A stretch of 64,000 nt of DNA from Planctomycetaceae bacterium (lineage in GTDB: Bacteria > Planctomycetota > Planctomycetia > Pirellulales > Thermoguttaceae), in contig JAAYAY010000047.1 of assembly GCA_012719125.1 (NCBI GenBank), positions 81,551 through 145,550 of the forward strand, read 5' to 3'. This document shows, piece after piece, positions 30,102-39,237 of this stretch (the first letter of the stretch is position 1; every line of letters starts with the position of its first letter). Made by a program: the position numbers and the translations under genes. Under the pieces are notes generated by a model. That model ran no database searches. It was not told the origin of the DNA and saw nothing but the letters and a program-made list of their open reading frames with translations.

Positions 30102-30720
30102 CCACGTGTCCCTGGCGCGAGAATGCCCCGCGTGCTACGGTTACTGTCAACGTTGAGAGGCGATGAGTTCGGCTGATATCCCGTTCGGACCGTGGTAATA
30201 CTTGTCCTGAGTCCAGCTACACCTATTCTCGCCCATGAGCATCGCACCTCTTTACCGGAATGCGGAATGTCCTGCCTTGTCCGATTATTATGTCGGAGAA
30301 ATCGGAACACTCGTGTCTTCCGCCGGGACGTCCGCGGATGAACGCTGAGAGACGCGGACGCGGGAAGGGCGGAGTGAACTTTCCTAACTTTCCCAAGATG
30401 GCCGGTATTCATTTGGACCCTTCTTGGCTCAAGAGGAGTGGTTTTTCGGTGTGATCCTGGCGGTACCCGCATGGCGATCAGCGACGGGGGTTCTCCGGCC
30501 CGAAGGCCGTTCGTTTTCCGTTGCTGTGGTGGCGGTATTCGTACGTTTGAGCCGGCGCCAGCGGAGTGGCCTGAGGGCGACGTGGGCGAGCCGAATGGTG
30601 ACTGGGGGACTTTGGGGCAACGCTCCGCGGGGATCCCGCAAGCTCGCCCAACCCATGCACATCCGTTCAATCTCAGATCCATGTTTCCGACATAGGCCTC
30701 TGGACGTGCCGTTATCTTGT

Positions 30721-30980
30721 CACATCCCGTTCGGCCATAGGGTGAAGTTATCGCTCGACTCCCAGCGTGCGCTGCGTAACGCCAGGTTTCGGAATGTAAC
30801 GCCTTCGCCGCAGATGGTGCAGTCTGATGCCGTGGGAGGCAAGACGATTGCCTTTGTCTTGTGAAACCCCATTGGGGTATATGGGGACGTTATCATTCGA
30901 TTCCCAGCGTGCACTGCGCGACGCCGGGCTTTGGAATGCAACGCCTTCGGCGTACGTGCCCCGGGGCGATGCCGTGGGAA
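30721..30980. repeat. Direct repeat of a roughly 110-bp intergenic unit
   Basis: Unit 1 (about 30721-30830) and unit 2 (about 30868-30980) share blocks such as CCCAGCGTGCGCTGCG versus CCCAGCGTGCACTGCG, and GGAATGTAACGCCTTCG versus GGAATGCAACGCCTTCGG. Both read as a pseudo-peptide DSQRALRDA. I recognise this type of sequence from gaps between planctomycete genes. The remaining part of the 890-base gap 30102-30994 shows no protein-like frame. Confidence 0.65.
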
Positions 30981-30994
30981 TCAAGGCTCACTGC

Positions 30995-33592
30995 TCAAAG
31001 CTCAGAACTTCCCATCAACACCGCCCCCACGGTCTGCCAGACGGCCTGGCGAATCTCGCCCACCTTGCTTGTATCGTCGGGATGAACGCGATTGGTCAGG
31101 GCAATGATGTAGACGCCTTGCTCGGGGTAGATGCGGATGGCCGTGCCGGTGTAGCCGGTGTGGCCGTAGGCGAAGAGGGTGTCGACGCCGCGGTCGTCGG
31201 GCCCGGGAACGTAGAGATCCCAGAGCAGGCCGCGGCGGTCGGGCGTGCCGCTCTTGCCGACGGCATCGGGGTTCTGAATGCGGGTCATGTCGCGAATGGT
31301 TTCTTCCTTGAGGATTCGCACGCCGTCCAGTTCGCCGCCGCTGAGCATCATCTGGGCGAAGCGGTGCAGGTCAGGGACCGTGCTGAACAGGCCCGCGTTG
31401 CCCGACACGCCGCCCTGCATGGCCGCCAGGGGATCGTGCACCTGCCCTTGCAGGAAGCCGCCTTCACGTTTAGCCCACGATTCTCGTGTGCTGGGCACGC
31501 AGCGGGCGATCAGGCCGGAAGGCGGATTGAAGCCCGAGTCGCGCATCCCGAGGGGCCCAAAGACGTGTTCGGCCGCGAAGAGGTCGTGCGACTGGCCGGA
31601 GACGACCCGAATAATCTCCGCGCACAGAATCGCATTGAGGCAACTGTAGACCACCCGCTCGCCGGGCTTGGTGGACAGCGGCATGTTGCGGAGGTAGCCG
31701 CGGATCGCGTCAGGACAGGGGTAGCCGTGTTCCGCTTCCAGCTTCTTTCGCGGTTCGAGGCCCACGTACGGCGGCATGCCCGAGGTGTGTGTCATCAGGT
31801 GGCGGACGGTCACGGCCTTCTTCGCGTCGGTGTCGAACTCGGGCAGGTACTTGCCGACCGGATCGTCGAGGGCCACCCGGCCTTGCTCGACGAGGATCAT
31901 CAGGCTGGTGCCGGTCGCGATGGGCTTGGTCATCGAAGCCATGTCGAAGATGGCGTCGATCGGCATGGGGGTCGGCTGCGGTTCTGTCTGCATGAGGCCA
32001 TAAGCCTTTTGCCAGGTTTCGCAGCCGGTCGGTGTCCGTCGCCCCACGGCGATCACGGCTCCGGAAGTCTTGCCGGCCTTCATCTCCTTGGGGAGAGCCG
32101 CGTCGATGGCTTCTTCGAGGCTCGCCATTTGGCCGTCGAGAGGCATGGTGCGGAGGTCCATTTCCCAGTGCCACTCGTCGAAATACAGGTTCTGCCCGTC
32201 GATCTCGATCTCGCCCCGCTGGAAGTCGTTGGGCTCGCTGCGGAAACTCTGCTTGGGCGGATGCAACTGGCGGGCATAATCGAGGTTGACGATGAATCGG
32301 TAGGGATCTATGTGCCCGCAGAAGAACTCCTGCACGCGGGGATCGTCGTGCGTTTGCAGGCCGTTGGAGGCGTCGGCGGGCAGCCAGCCCCACGGCTCCA
32401 CGTAGAACTCGGACCAGTCGTGCATGTTCCGCTGATTGGGCTTGGTCTGCCAGCCCGATTGCCAGCGGGCCGGCACGCCGGAAGCGCGACACAGGGTAAT
32501 GAACACCAGCCCCTGCACGCCGCAATCGCCCTCACGGGCGGCGATGCCTTTGGCCGACAGGTTCTCGATCGTGCTGTATTCCATCTCGGCGCACCAGCGG
32601 ATCTCTTTGGAAACCCAGCAGAAGATGCGGAGGGCCTTCTCCAGCGGATTCTCCTCCTCGCCGACGATTTCGGCCGCCAGCTTCTTCACCTCGGGCGTGA
32701 AAACGATATGGGACGGGCGTTCCGAGGTGTACTCACGATACAACTCCCCGCTCTTATCGTAGGGCTTCACCTTCGCCGGATCGAGTTGCGGCACGTAGGC
32801 GGCGGTCACGAATTCGAACTCGGCTGCAAATCGTGGCGGCTTGACGGGGTCGTCCACCGTCTGCTCCAGGTAGACCGTTCGTTGGGCCTGGTCGGTCGGC
32901 GCCACGATGTTCGTGGGCGGCTCGGTCGACAGCAGCTTGACCTGTCCCTGTTGCCGGTACTCCTGCGGGAAGGGGAGCCAGCACTGCACCTTTGCCCCCT
33001 TCTTCAGTCGCGGGTTGCCTTCCTTGACTTGCAGGGTATAGCGGATGTGGTGTTTGACCGGATGAACTTGCGCCTGGCCGGTCTGCTCGGCCTGATTCAC
33101 GAGCTTCGCCAGGTGGGCGGGAAGGTTGAACACCCTCGCCTCATCCGGCTTCACGCAGCGGGCCTTGGCGGCCGGACAGGCCCGGAACAGGTTGCCCACC
33201 GCCCGGTCGAAGTACCACACTTGCCCGTCGATCACGCGATGCTGCAGGACGCCCTGCTTCCGCCAGGCTTCGATGTTGTCGGGGGTGACGTCCGGGATGC
33301 TCTCACGCAGTTGAGTCAGGACCTGTTCGGGCGTGAGGGAGAAGTCGAGGCGAATCCGCCGCAGGATCTCGAGTTGAACGGCCGCTTCATCCACGACCGG
33401 AGCGTCGGGATCGGCAATTGCTGCCCGCAACAGTGCCTCGGCCTGGCTGAAGCGTCCGGTGGCGGCCTCTTCGCGGGCGCGAGCCAGTGCCGGTGCCGGT
33501 TCGTCAGCCGCTTGAGCGACGCTCGCGTCGACGCACGCCCAAATCACAGCCAGCCACAACACCCACGACCAGATTGCCTTGTTCATCTTCAT
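30995..33592 (-). CDS. Secreted transglutaminase-like / beta-lactamase-like fusion
   Basis: An 865-residue protein with a signal peptide (WSWVLWLAVIWACVDASVAQ). The middle holds a transglutaminase-like domain with Cys in REGDCGVQGL (about 354), His in MHDWSEFYV and Asp in WLPADASN. The C-terminal third is a class C beta-lactamase/DD-peptidase fold. Its SxxK is in FDMASMTKPIATG (about 552), YSC stands in the YxN position, and HTG replaces KTG in YGHTGYTG. Both triads look usable, although the YSC change is unusual. The combination suggests an envelope peptide-processing enzyme, or an esterase coupled to a protease-like module. The substrate is unknown. Confidence 0.85.
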   Translation of the reverse strand: MKMNKAIWSWVLWLAVIWACVDASVAQAADEPAPALARAREEAATGRFSQAEALLRAAIADPDAPVVDEAAVQLEILRRIRLDFSLTPEQVLTQLRESIPDVTPDNIEAWRKQGVLQHRVIDGQVWYFDRAVGNLFRACPAAKARCVKPDEARVFNLPAHLAKLVNQAEQTGQAQVHPVKHHIRYTLQVKEGNPRLKKGAKVQCWLPFPQEYRQQGQVKLLSTEPPTNIVAPTDQAQRTVYLEQTVDDPVKPPRFAAEFEFVTAAYVPQLDPAKVKPYDKSGELYREYTSERPSHIVFTPEVKKLAAEIVGEEENPLEKALRIFCWVSKEIRWCAEMEYSTIENLSAKGIAAREGDCGVQGLVFITLCRASGVPARWQSGWQTKPNQRNMHDWSEFYVEPWGWLPADASNGLQTHDDPRVQEFFCGHIDPYRFIVNLDYARQLHPPKQSFRSEPNDFQRGEIEIDGQNLYFDEWHWEMDLRTMPLDGQMASLEEAIDAALPKEMKAGKTSGAVIAVGRRTPTGCETWQKAYGLMQTEPQPTPMPIDAIFDMASMTKPIATGTSLMILVEQGRVALDDPVGKYLPEFDTDAKKAVTVRHLMTHTSGMPPYVGLEPRKKLEAEHGYPCPDAIRGYLRNMPLSTKPGERVVYSCLNAILCAEIIRVVSGQSHDLFAAEHVFGPLGMRDSGFNPPSGLIARCVPSTRESWAKREGGFLQGQVHDPLAAMQGGVSGNAGLFSTVPDLHRFAQMMLSGGELDGVRILKEETIRDMTRIQNPDAVGKSGTPDRRGLLWDLYVPGPDDRGVDTLFAYGHTGYTGTAIRIYPEQGVYIIALTNRVHPDDTSKVGEIRQAVWQTVGAVLMGSSEL

Positions 33593-33815
33593 GCCCTGTT
33601 GGTCAGCGTGTCCTCGATCCCGAAATTCTGCCTCGCAGGCGAGCGAACCTCGATTCTAGGGAGCGCCGCGGGGGCCTGCAAGCCGCCCGTTGTGAGGCGC
33701 GGGGCGATCCGCCAGAATACTCAAAGAAGAGGGAGCAAAGCACGAAACGCCAGCCCTTTCTGAGTAGAATAGGACTTTCTCAGACCGTTCGCCTACCGCA
33801 TACAAGGAACCAAGT

Positions 33816-36314
33816 ATGTTCCGTCCACTCAGTGTACTGACGCTTGTCGTGCTTCTGGTGGTACCCGCCGTTCTGCCGGCGGCCGACCCTGCTGGCTTGC
33901 CGGTGGTTTCCGGCGATTATCCGCGAGTGTTCTTCTTCCGCGGCTCCGAGGGGGCGGCCTCGAATCCCCGTGTGACCTACGAGCGGTGGGAGTGGGATTT
34001 TTCCCGCTTGATGGGGATCATGGGCAAGGTTCTCGACGAGGAGATTCCCGGCCGGTCGGCACGCAATATCGAGTTCTTCACGCAGATGAAGCGGCGGAAC
34101 CCCGAACAGGCCGTCCTGTTGCACTATAACGGCAACGGCCGCGATCCCCGCTACGAATTGGAGGATTTCTTCGCCGGGCATTTCCTCTATCACAACGGCG
34201 CGACGATCCTGGCGGACGCGCCGGCGGAGGAGGGCGAAACGGAGATCAAGATTTCCGATCCCGACCTGTTCCGCACGGAGATGGGGCGCTACAAGTCGTC
34301 GAACGACGACGTCGGGCTGTGCATGCTCGACGACAACGGGCGGCCCGACTGGCATCGCAGCGAGCAGGTCCAGCTTGTCTCGATCGACAGGAAGAACAAG
34401 ACGATCCGAGTCCGCCGCGGCTGTTACGGCAGCCGGCCCATGGCCTTCCCGGCCGGCAAGGCCTATGCGGCGGCCCATGTGACGGAGGGACCCTGGGGCG
34501 GTCAGTCGAACATCCTATGGTACTACAACTACTCGACCGTCTGTCCCAAGGACAAGCAGGGTCGGACGTGCAGCGACGTTCACGCGACCGTGCTGGCGAA
34601 AAAGTTCCTGCCGGGCGGTGAACTCGAGGCCTTCGACGGGCTGGAGTTCGACGTGCTGCATCACGAGTGCGGCAGCGGTGGGAAACTGGGCGTCGACTGT
34701 AATGCTGATGGAGAAATCGACAACGGCTTTTTCGACGGGCGGAACGTCTACGGCGTCGGCGTGGTCGAATTCTGCCGCGACCTGCGCAGCAAGCTGGGGC
34801 CGGACCGGCTGATTCTCGCCGATGGCTTCAGTATGCGAAACCAACGAGCGTTTCGCATCCTCAACGGGATCGAAAGCGAGGGTTGGCCGGCTTTGAACGA
34901 CTGGGAGATCAAAGACTGGTCGGGCGGCCTGAATCGCCACTGGTACTGGGCCGAGAACGGCGCCGAGCCGATCTGGAACTACGTCAACCACAAGTTCACC
35001 ATGCCGGGCGAAAAGCCGGGCCACCAGGTCCAGCCCGACGTGCCCTTCAAGGTGCACCGGCTCGTGTTTGCGGCGGCCATGTTCACCGATTCGGCCGTCT
35101 GCTACAGCTTCGCCCCCCGGTCGAATCGCGGGGAACTGATCGGCATCTGGGACGAACTCTGGAAGGGCGAGGAGCGAGAACTGGGCTGGCTGGGCCGACC
35201 GCTCGGTCCCGCTGTGCGTCTTGCGGAGAAAACGCCGAACCTGCTCAAGGGCGACGGACTTGCCGGGCTCACGAAGGTATCGGCTGAGGATGTAACCACG
35301 TTGCGGCTTGCGGACGTTCCCTGCCATGGTTCCGACTTGTTCGTGTCGATCCATGCCTGCGGTGACTGGCGTGTTTCCGAGCCTTTGGAGATCGCGCGAC
35401 GAATGTGGGTGGGCATCGCTCCGGCCGAGGGGCAACTGGTTCGGGCCGATCTGCCGGAGGCGTGTCAATGCGTCCGCGGGGGCACCGAAACAGAACTCGA
35501 TCCCGACAGCGGAGCGGCTCTCGGCTGGGCCGGCAGCGCGGAGCTTGGCGGCCGGCGCCGCGTCTGCTATCGCGCTCACCCACCCTATCGCGGCAAGGTA
35601 GGCTACGCGGCCTGGTGGCGCGACGTGACGGTGCCCCAGGGGGGCAGGTTGGAATTCTCCACCGGGATGGGCGAAAAGAGCCCCGAGCGGAGCGACGGCG
35701 TTTGGTTCCAGGTCTGGGTGGCACCGATCGACGGCGACCAGTGCGGACCGTTCCAGAAGGTGTTCGAGCACAGCCAGAAGGAATTCGAGTGGAAAGACCA
35801 CTCGGTCTCGCTGGGCGACTGGGCCGGCAAACGGGTGCGGTTGAAGTTCGTGGCCGACTGCGGGCCGAACGACAACTCAACCACCGACCACGCCTATTGG
35901 GGCGATGCGGTGCTCGTCGGGCCCAAGGGGACGGAGGGCTGGACCGATCCGGTGCAGCACATGACCTGGGTGGGCGATCGGCCGTTCACTTCCGGGTTCT
36001 ACTTCCACGACGTCCGCAGCGACACGGTCAACCTCGATCTCAGCATTGAAGGTCCCGAACCGGTTCGCATCGAGTCGATCCAGGCCTATGCGGCCCCCGA
36101 CGCGATCTACCGCCAGTTCGAGCGGGGCATCGTGCTGGCGAATCCGTCGCCTCGGCCGTACACGTTCGACCTCGCCGAAATCGCGTCCGGCACGGAGTTC
36201 CGGCGGATCCGGGGGACGGAGTTGCAGGACACGGTGGCCAACAACGGCCAACCGGTCGGGGCGAAGGTGACGCTGGACGGGAAGGAAGGGTTGTTCCTGG
36301 TGCGGGTGGAATAG
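33816..36314 (+). CDS. Large secreted protein, possible glycoside-hydrolase-like barrel
   Basis: An 832-residue protein with a signal peptide (MFRPLSVLTLVVLLVVPAVL). The central part (EFDVLHHECGSGG, DRLILADGFSMRN, FRILNGIESEGWP) looks like a barrel resembling putative glycosidases of uncultured planctomycetes. An EF-hand-like calcium loop, DCNADGEIDNGF, lies near residue 292. The C-terminal 250 residues form beta-sandwiches with WFQVWVAPIDGDQCGPFQKV, similar to carbohydrate-binding modules. No catalytic pair can be assigned. Convergent with the next gene. Confidence 0.7.
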   Translation: MFRPLSVLTLVVLLVVPAVLPAADPAGLPVVSGDYPRVFFFRGSEGAASNPRVTYERWEWDFSRLMGIMGKVLDEEIPGRSARNIEFFTQMKRRNPEQAVLLHYNGNGRDPRYELEDFFAGHFLYHNGATILADAPAEEGETEIKISDPDLFRTEMGRYKSSNDDVGLCMLDDNGRPDWHRSEQVQLVSIDRKNKTIRVRRGCYGSRPMAFPAGKAYAAAHVTEGPWGGQSNILWYYNYSTVCPKDKQGRTCSDVHATVLAKKFLPGGELEAFDGLEFDVLHHECGSGGKLGVDCNADGEIDNGFFDGRNVYGVGVVEFCRDLRSKLGPDRLILADGFSMRNQRAFRILNGIESEGWPALNDWEIKDWSGGLNRHWYWAENGAEPIWNYVNHKFTMPGEKPGHQVQPDVPFKVHRLVFAAAMFTDSAVCYSFAPRSNRGELIGIWDELWKGEERELGWLGRPLGPAVRLAEKTPNLLKGDGLAGLTKVSAEDVTTLRLADVPCHGSDLFVSIHACGDWRVSEPLEIARRMWVGIAPAEGQLVRADLPEACQCVRGGTETELDPDSGAALGWAGSAELGGRRRVCYRAHPPYRGKVGYAAWWRDVTVPQGGRLEFSTGMGEKSPERSDGVWFQVWVAPIDGDQCGPFQKVFEHSQKEFEWKDHSVSLGDWAGKRVRLKFVADCGPNDNSTTDHAYWGDAVLVGPKGTEGWTDPVQHMTWVGDRPFTSGFYFHDVRSDTVNLDLSIEGPEPVRIESIQAYAAPDAIYRQFERGIVLANPSPRPYTFDLAEIASGTEFRRIRGTELQDTVANNGQPVGAKVTLDGKEGLFLVRVE

Positions 36315-36326
36315 TGGCGGGAAATT

Positions 36327-38336
36327 TCAATCCTCAGCCCGCGTGAGTTCGTAGACGTGGAGCGAGAGCGGCGCGAAGTCGGCAGCAAGCACGCCGTCGG
36401 AGAGATTCGTCCTCCGATCGTCTGTCAGATCGCGTGCCGCTGCACCTCCCCACTCTCCGTCAGCGCCCGCCGCAATGCGAAAATGCACTCGTCCCGCCCC
36501 GTCGCCATCGTTGACGGCGAACACGTAGGCTTTGCCGTCATGGTAACGGACAACGTAGTGAAGCCATGCCGGAGCGTCCGTGGGCTTGTCCGGTGTCCCG
36601 CCCTGGACTTCCAGGGCAAAGGCGGGTGGTTCGTCGACGGACAGCAGAATCGGGGCAAAGCGATCGATTTCGGCGGCGATCCGTTTCAGTTCGCCCCATT
36701 GCTGATCGAAGGGCACGTCGGGGTTGCGATTTAAGTCGAACCACGAATAGAACACCAGCCCGGTGGCGCCTTCGCACAGGCACTGCCAGGCCATGCTCCG
36801 CATTTCGTCGTAGGTCGGCGTGCGGTAGTCGGCGCTCTTGCCGTCGTCCTTGCGGTAGTTGATCCAGTTGTGGACCTGAGGAACCTGCCACAACGGCCGG
36901 GCACCCTCGACTTGCCGGCGGGTCTCGGCCGTCCATAGGGCGGCTTCGGAAGCTGGGGCTCGGCCGATCGGGTAGGGATCGGTGCCGATGACGTCGAAGG
37001 TGTTGATGTAAGCCCCCACCTCGCGGAACTGGTAGAGCACGACCCAGGTGGGATGGTTCGGATCGGCCTCGGAAACCCACTGCTGATGGGCCTCCAGGCG
37101 GGGCAGGTAGGACTGGGGCAGTTCGTCGTTGAGGTACCAGGCTAGCAAGGCCGGGTGGTCGCGGAATCGCTCGACCCGATTGAGCACGTTGGGTTTCTCG
37201 TCTTCCTCGGTCTTGATGAACCCTGGCGAGTGTCCCGTGCCCGCGTAGAAGTCCTTGACGGAGTAGATCACCTTCATTCCGTAGCGCTGGGCCAGGTCCA
37301 TTTGCTCCACGTTGGGCGAACCGTAGGGCATCAGACAGTTGAACTTGCTGTCGGCGTAGGTCTTGAGATCGTCTTCGTTGATCTGGCTCCAATACATGCC
37401 CAGCGGCAGGAACGGCTTGCCCTCCACGAGCAAGCGACCGTGGCCGTCGATCGTGCAGGTCGGATGGAAGTCGTCGGCGATGCGATCGAGCGGGTGATGG
37501 GACTCTTGCAGCACCTTCTGGTCGGGGCCGAGAAGCTGGACGGCCAGGTCATTGCGGCCCGGCTGGAGAGCCGGCAGCGGAATCTGGAGATCCGTAGCGA
37601 CCTCCTGCGTCCCACTCGGTGCCAATCCGGCATTTCCCGCCAGGCGAGTCCCGTCGGCGCTAGACAAGCTCCAGCCGAGCTTGAGGTTCTCGATCGGCAC
37701 GTCGTAGTCGGTCAGATCGAGACGGACGCGAACCGATGCCTCTTTCGGCCCGTCGCTGGTGATTCGCCCTCGATATTTGGGCGAGAGGAGCACCGTTCGC
37801 ATGGGCGGGTCAACCACGCGCTCGATCTCGACGTCGTCGAACCAGGCCGTTCCCGTCATACCTTTGCGAACGTAACAGGCGAGGTTTACCGAGCCGGCTT
37901 CCTTGGGGAGCCGGGTGATTGTTTCCACCTGCCTCCAATCGGACGTGCCTTTGACACCGCTCGGGTAGCTGCCGCCCATCCATTTGCCGTCCGGACCTTG
38001 CCACTCCAGGCAGATCGTGGCGCCCGATTCCTGCCCGGCAATGCCGTCGGTCTTGACCCAGGCACTGACGCGATACTTGCGTCCCGGCTGAAGGGGCACC
38101 TTCTGCCCGGCCAGGCGATAGCGGTTGGCATCGGAGTTCTCGTACCTAAGCGAGGCCTCACCCGATCGTTTCACTTCGCGATCGAGGGAAAAGACGGCCG
38201 GGTCGCCGGACCAGGCCGCGGGGCCCGCTGCCTTGGCCGCCGCTTCTTCGAAGCCGCCGTTGACCACGAGTTCGGCGGCGCCGGCGGTTGCCGCCGTTGC
38301 CAGAATTACTGCGGAGAACAGGAACCGTATCATCAT
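36327..38336 (-). CDS. Secreted glycosidase-like protein with N-terminal CBM-like domain
   Basis: A 669-residue protein. The ATG at 38336 follows AGGAAGG and gives a signal peptide (MIRFLFSAVILATAATAGAA). Residues 22-180 (ELVVNGGFEE to TAWFDDVEIERV) are a CBM4/9-like sandwich. The second half is a GH2/cellulase-type barrel, with KPFLPLGMYWSQINEDDLKT, LLAWYLNDELPQSY (probable acid/base Glu in the NDE triplet) and ATGLVFYSWFD. Likely a periplasmic or extracellular beta-glycosidase; the substrate is not determinable. Confidence 0.75.
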   Translation of the reverse strand: MMIRFLFSAVILATAATAGAAELVVNGGFEEAAAKAAGPAAWSGDPAVFSLDREVKRSGEASLRYENSDANRYRLAGQKVPLQPGRKYRVSAWVKTDGIAGQESGATICLEWQGPDGKWMGGSYPSGVKGTSDWRQVETITRLPKEAGSVNLACYVRKGMTGTAWFDDVEIERVVDPPMRTVLLSPKYRGRITSDGPKEASVRVRLDLTDYDVPIENLKLGWSLSSADGTRLAGNAGLAPSGTQEVATDLQIPLPALQPGRNDLAVQLLGPDQKVLQESHHPLDRIADDFHPTCTIDGHGRLLVEGKPFLPLGMYWSQINEDDLKTYADSKFNCLMPYGSPNVEQMDLAQRYGMKVIYSVKDFYAGTGHSPGFIKTEEDEKPNVLNRVERFRDHPALLAWYLNDELPQSYLPRLEAHQQWVSEADPNHPTWVVLYQFREVGAYINTFDVIGTDPYPIGRAPASEAALWTAETRRQVEGARPLWQVPQVHNWINYRKDDGKSADYRTPTYDEMRSMAWQCLCEGATGLVFYSWFDLNRNPDVPFDQQWGELKRIAAEIDRFAPILLSVDEPPAFALEVQGGTPDKPTDAPAWLHYVVRYHDGKAYVFAVNDGDGAGRVHFRIAAGADGEWGGAAARDLTDDRRTNLSDGVLAADFAPLSLHVYELTRAED

Positions 38337-38364
38337 GGTTGCCTTCCTGGAGGTGAATAGCGAG

Positions 38365-39156
38365 TCAGTCGCCTTCTTTACGCCAATTGGATTCGGGCTC
38401 GCGGTAGTCGCGCCCGGCGAGCCTCGGCTGGAACTGCCGTTGGCCTGCCAGCGCGGCAATCTCCTTGAGCAGGAGGAGAGTCACTTCCTGCTGCGTCCCG
38501 CGGTCGGCGCCCCGGTCGTAGTAGGCCGACAGATCGATCGGTTTGCCGACGGTGAGACGCACGTGTGCCGGCATGACCAAGGGGCTGAAGACCGAGGTGT
38601 CGTAGGGTGAGCCCTCCACGTACATGGGCACCACGGGCACCTGCGCCTTGAGGGCAATGAGGGCGGCGCCCGGGCGGCCCGGCAGCAACACGTCGCGGGT
38701 CTTGTTGAGCCGTCCCTCAGGGAACATGCCCACCAGTCCGCCCTGCTGGGCATAGCGGATGGCGATCTTGGTAGCCTTCGTGTCGATTCCTCCGCGGCTC
38801 ACGGGAATGCACTCCGTCGTGCGGAAGAACCAGGCCAGGGCCGGGTGAACGACGTACTCCTTGGCGACCATCCAGTGAACCACGCGCCGCGTGCAGAGGT
38901 AGAAGAAGCAAGGATCGACCGGGGCGCGGTGGTTGCTGACGATGATGGCGCCCTGTCCGGGTGGGATCTCAAACCGGCCCCGAACGCTGGCCCGCCACAG
39001 GATCCGCGTGAGCACGAAGCTGAAGCCGAACAGGAGCGACTGGGGGACCGTCAGCGGCATCTCCTGCAGCTTCCGGCGAATCGCCCATCCGAGGGCGACA
39101 CCCAAGCCGAGCAGTACACACCAGCCAAGGAACTCGGACATCAATGGAGGTCGCAT
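38365..39156 (-). CDS. 1-acylglycerol-3-phosphate acyltransferase (PlsC family)
   Basis: A 263-residue membrane enzyme transferring an acyl chain to lysophosphatidic acid. The HX4D catalytic motif is SNHRAPVDPCFF and the substrate motif is GMFPEGRLNKTRD; VPMYVEGSPYD follows. One or two N-terminal membrane segments (FLGWCVLLGLGVALGWAI) are present. Starts at 39156, 39141 or 39198 are possible and no strong ribosome-binding site decides among them. It lies 28 bases upstream of the glycosidase-like gene in the same direction, so co-transcription is possible. Confidence 0.88.
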   Translation of the reverse strand: MRPPLMSEFLGWCVLLGLGVALGWAIRRKLQEMPLTVPQSLLFGFSFVLTRILWRASVRGRFEIPPGQGAIIVSNHRAPVDPCFFYLCTRRVVHWMVAKEYVVHPALAWFFRTTECIPVSRGGIDTKATKIAIRYAQQGGLVGMFPEGRLNKTRDVLLPGRPGAALIALKAQVPVVPMYVEGSPYDTSVFSPLVMPAHVRLTVGKPIDLSAYYDRGADRGTQQEVTLLLLKEIAALAGQRQFQPRLAGRDYREPESNWRKEGD

Positions 39157-39237
39157 GAGGTTTCGTTCCCGCCACCAGCCTTCACGCCGCGAGCCCATGA
39201 TATCGTATGAGGTGGCGTCGGGCCAGAGTGGCGAAGC

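Noticed and set aside
30827..33763. Very long open frame (about 978 codons) on the plus strand
   Set aside because: It lies antisense to the transglutaminase/beta-lactamase gene. Its composition is His/Arg/Gly-rich with no family resemblance, typical of a GC-rich shadow frame.
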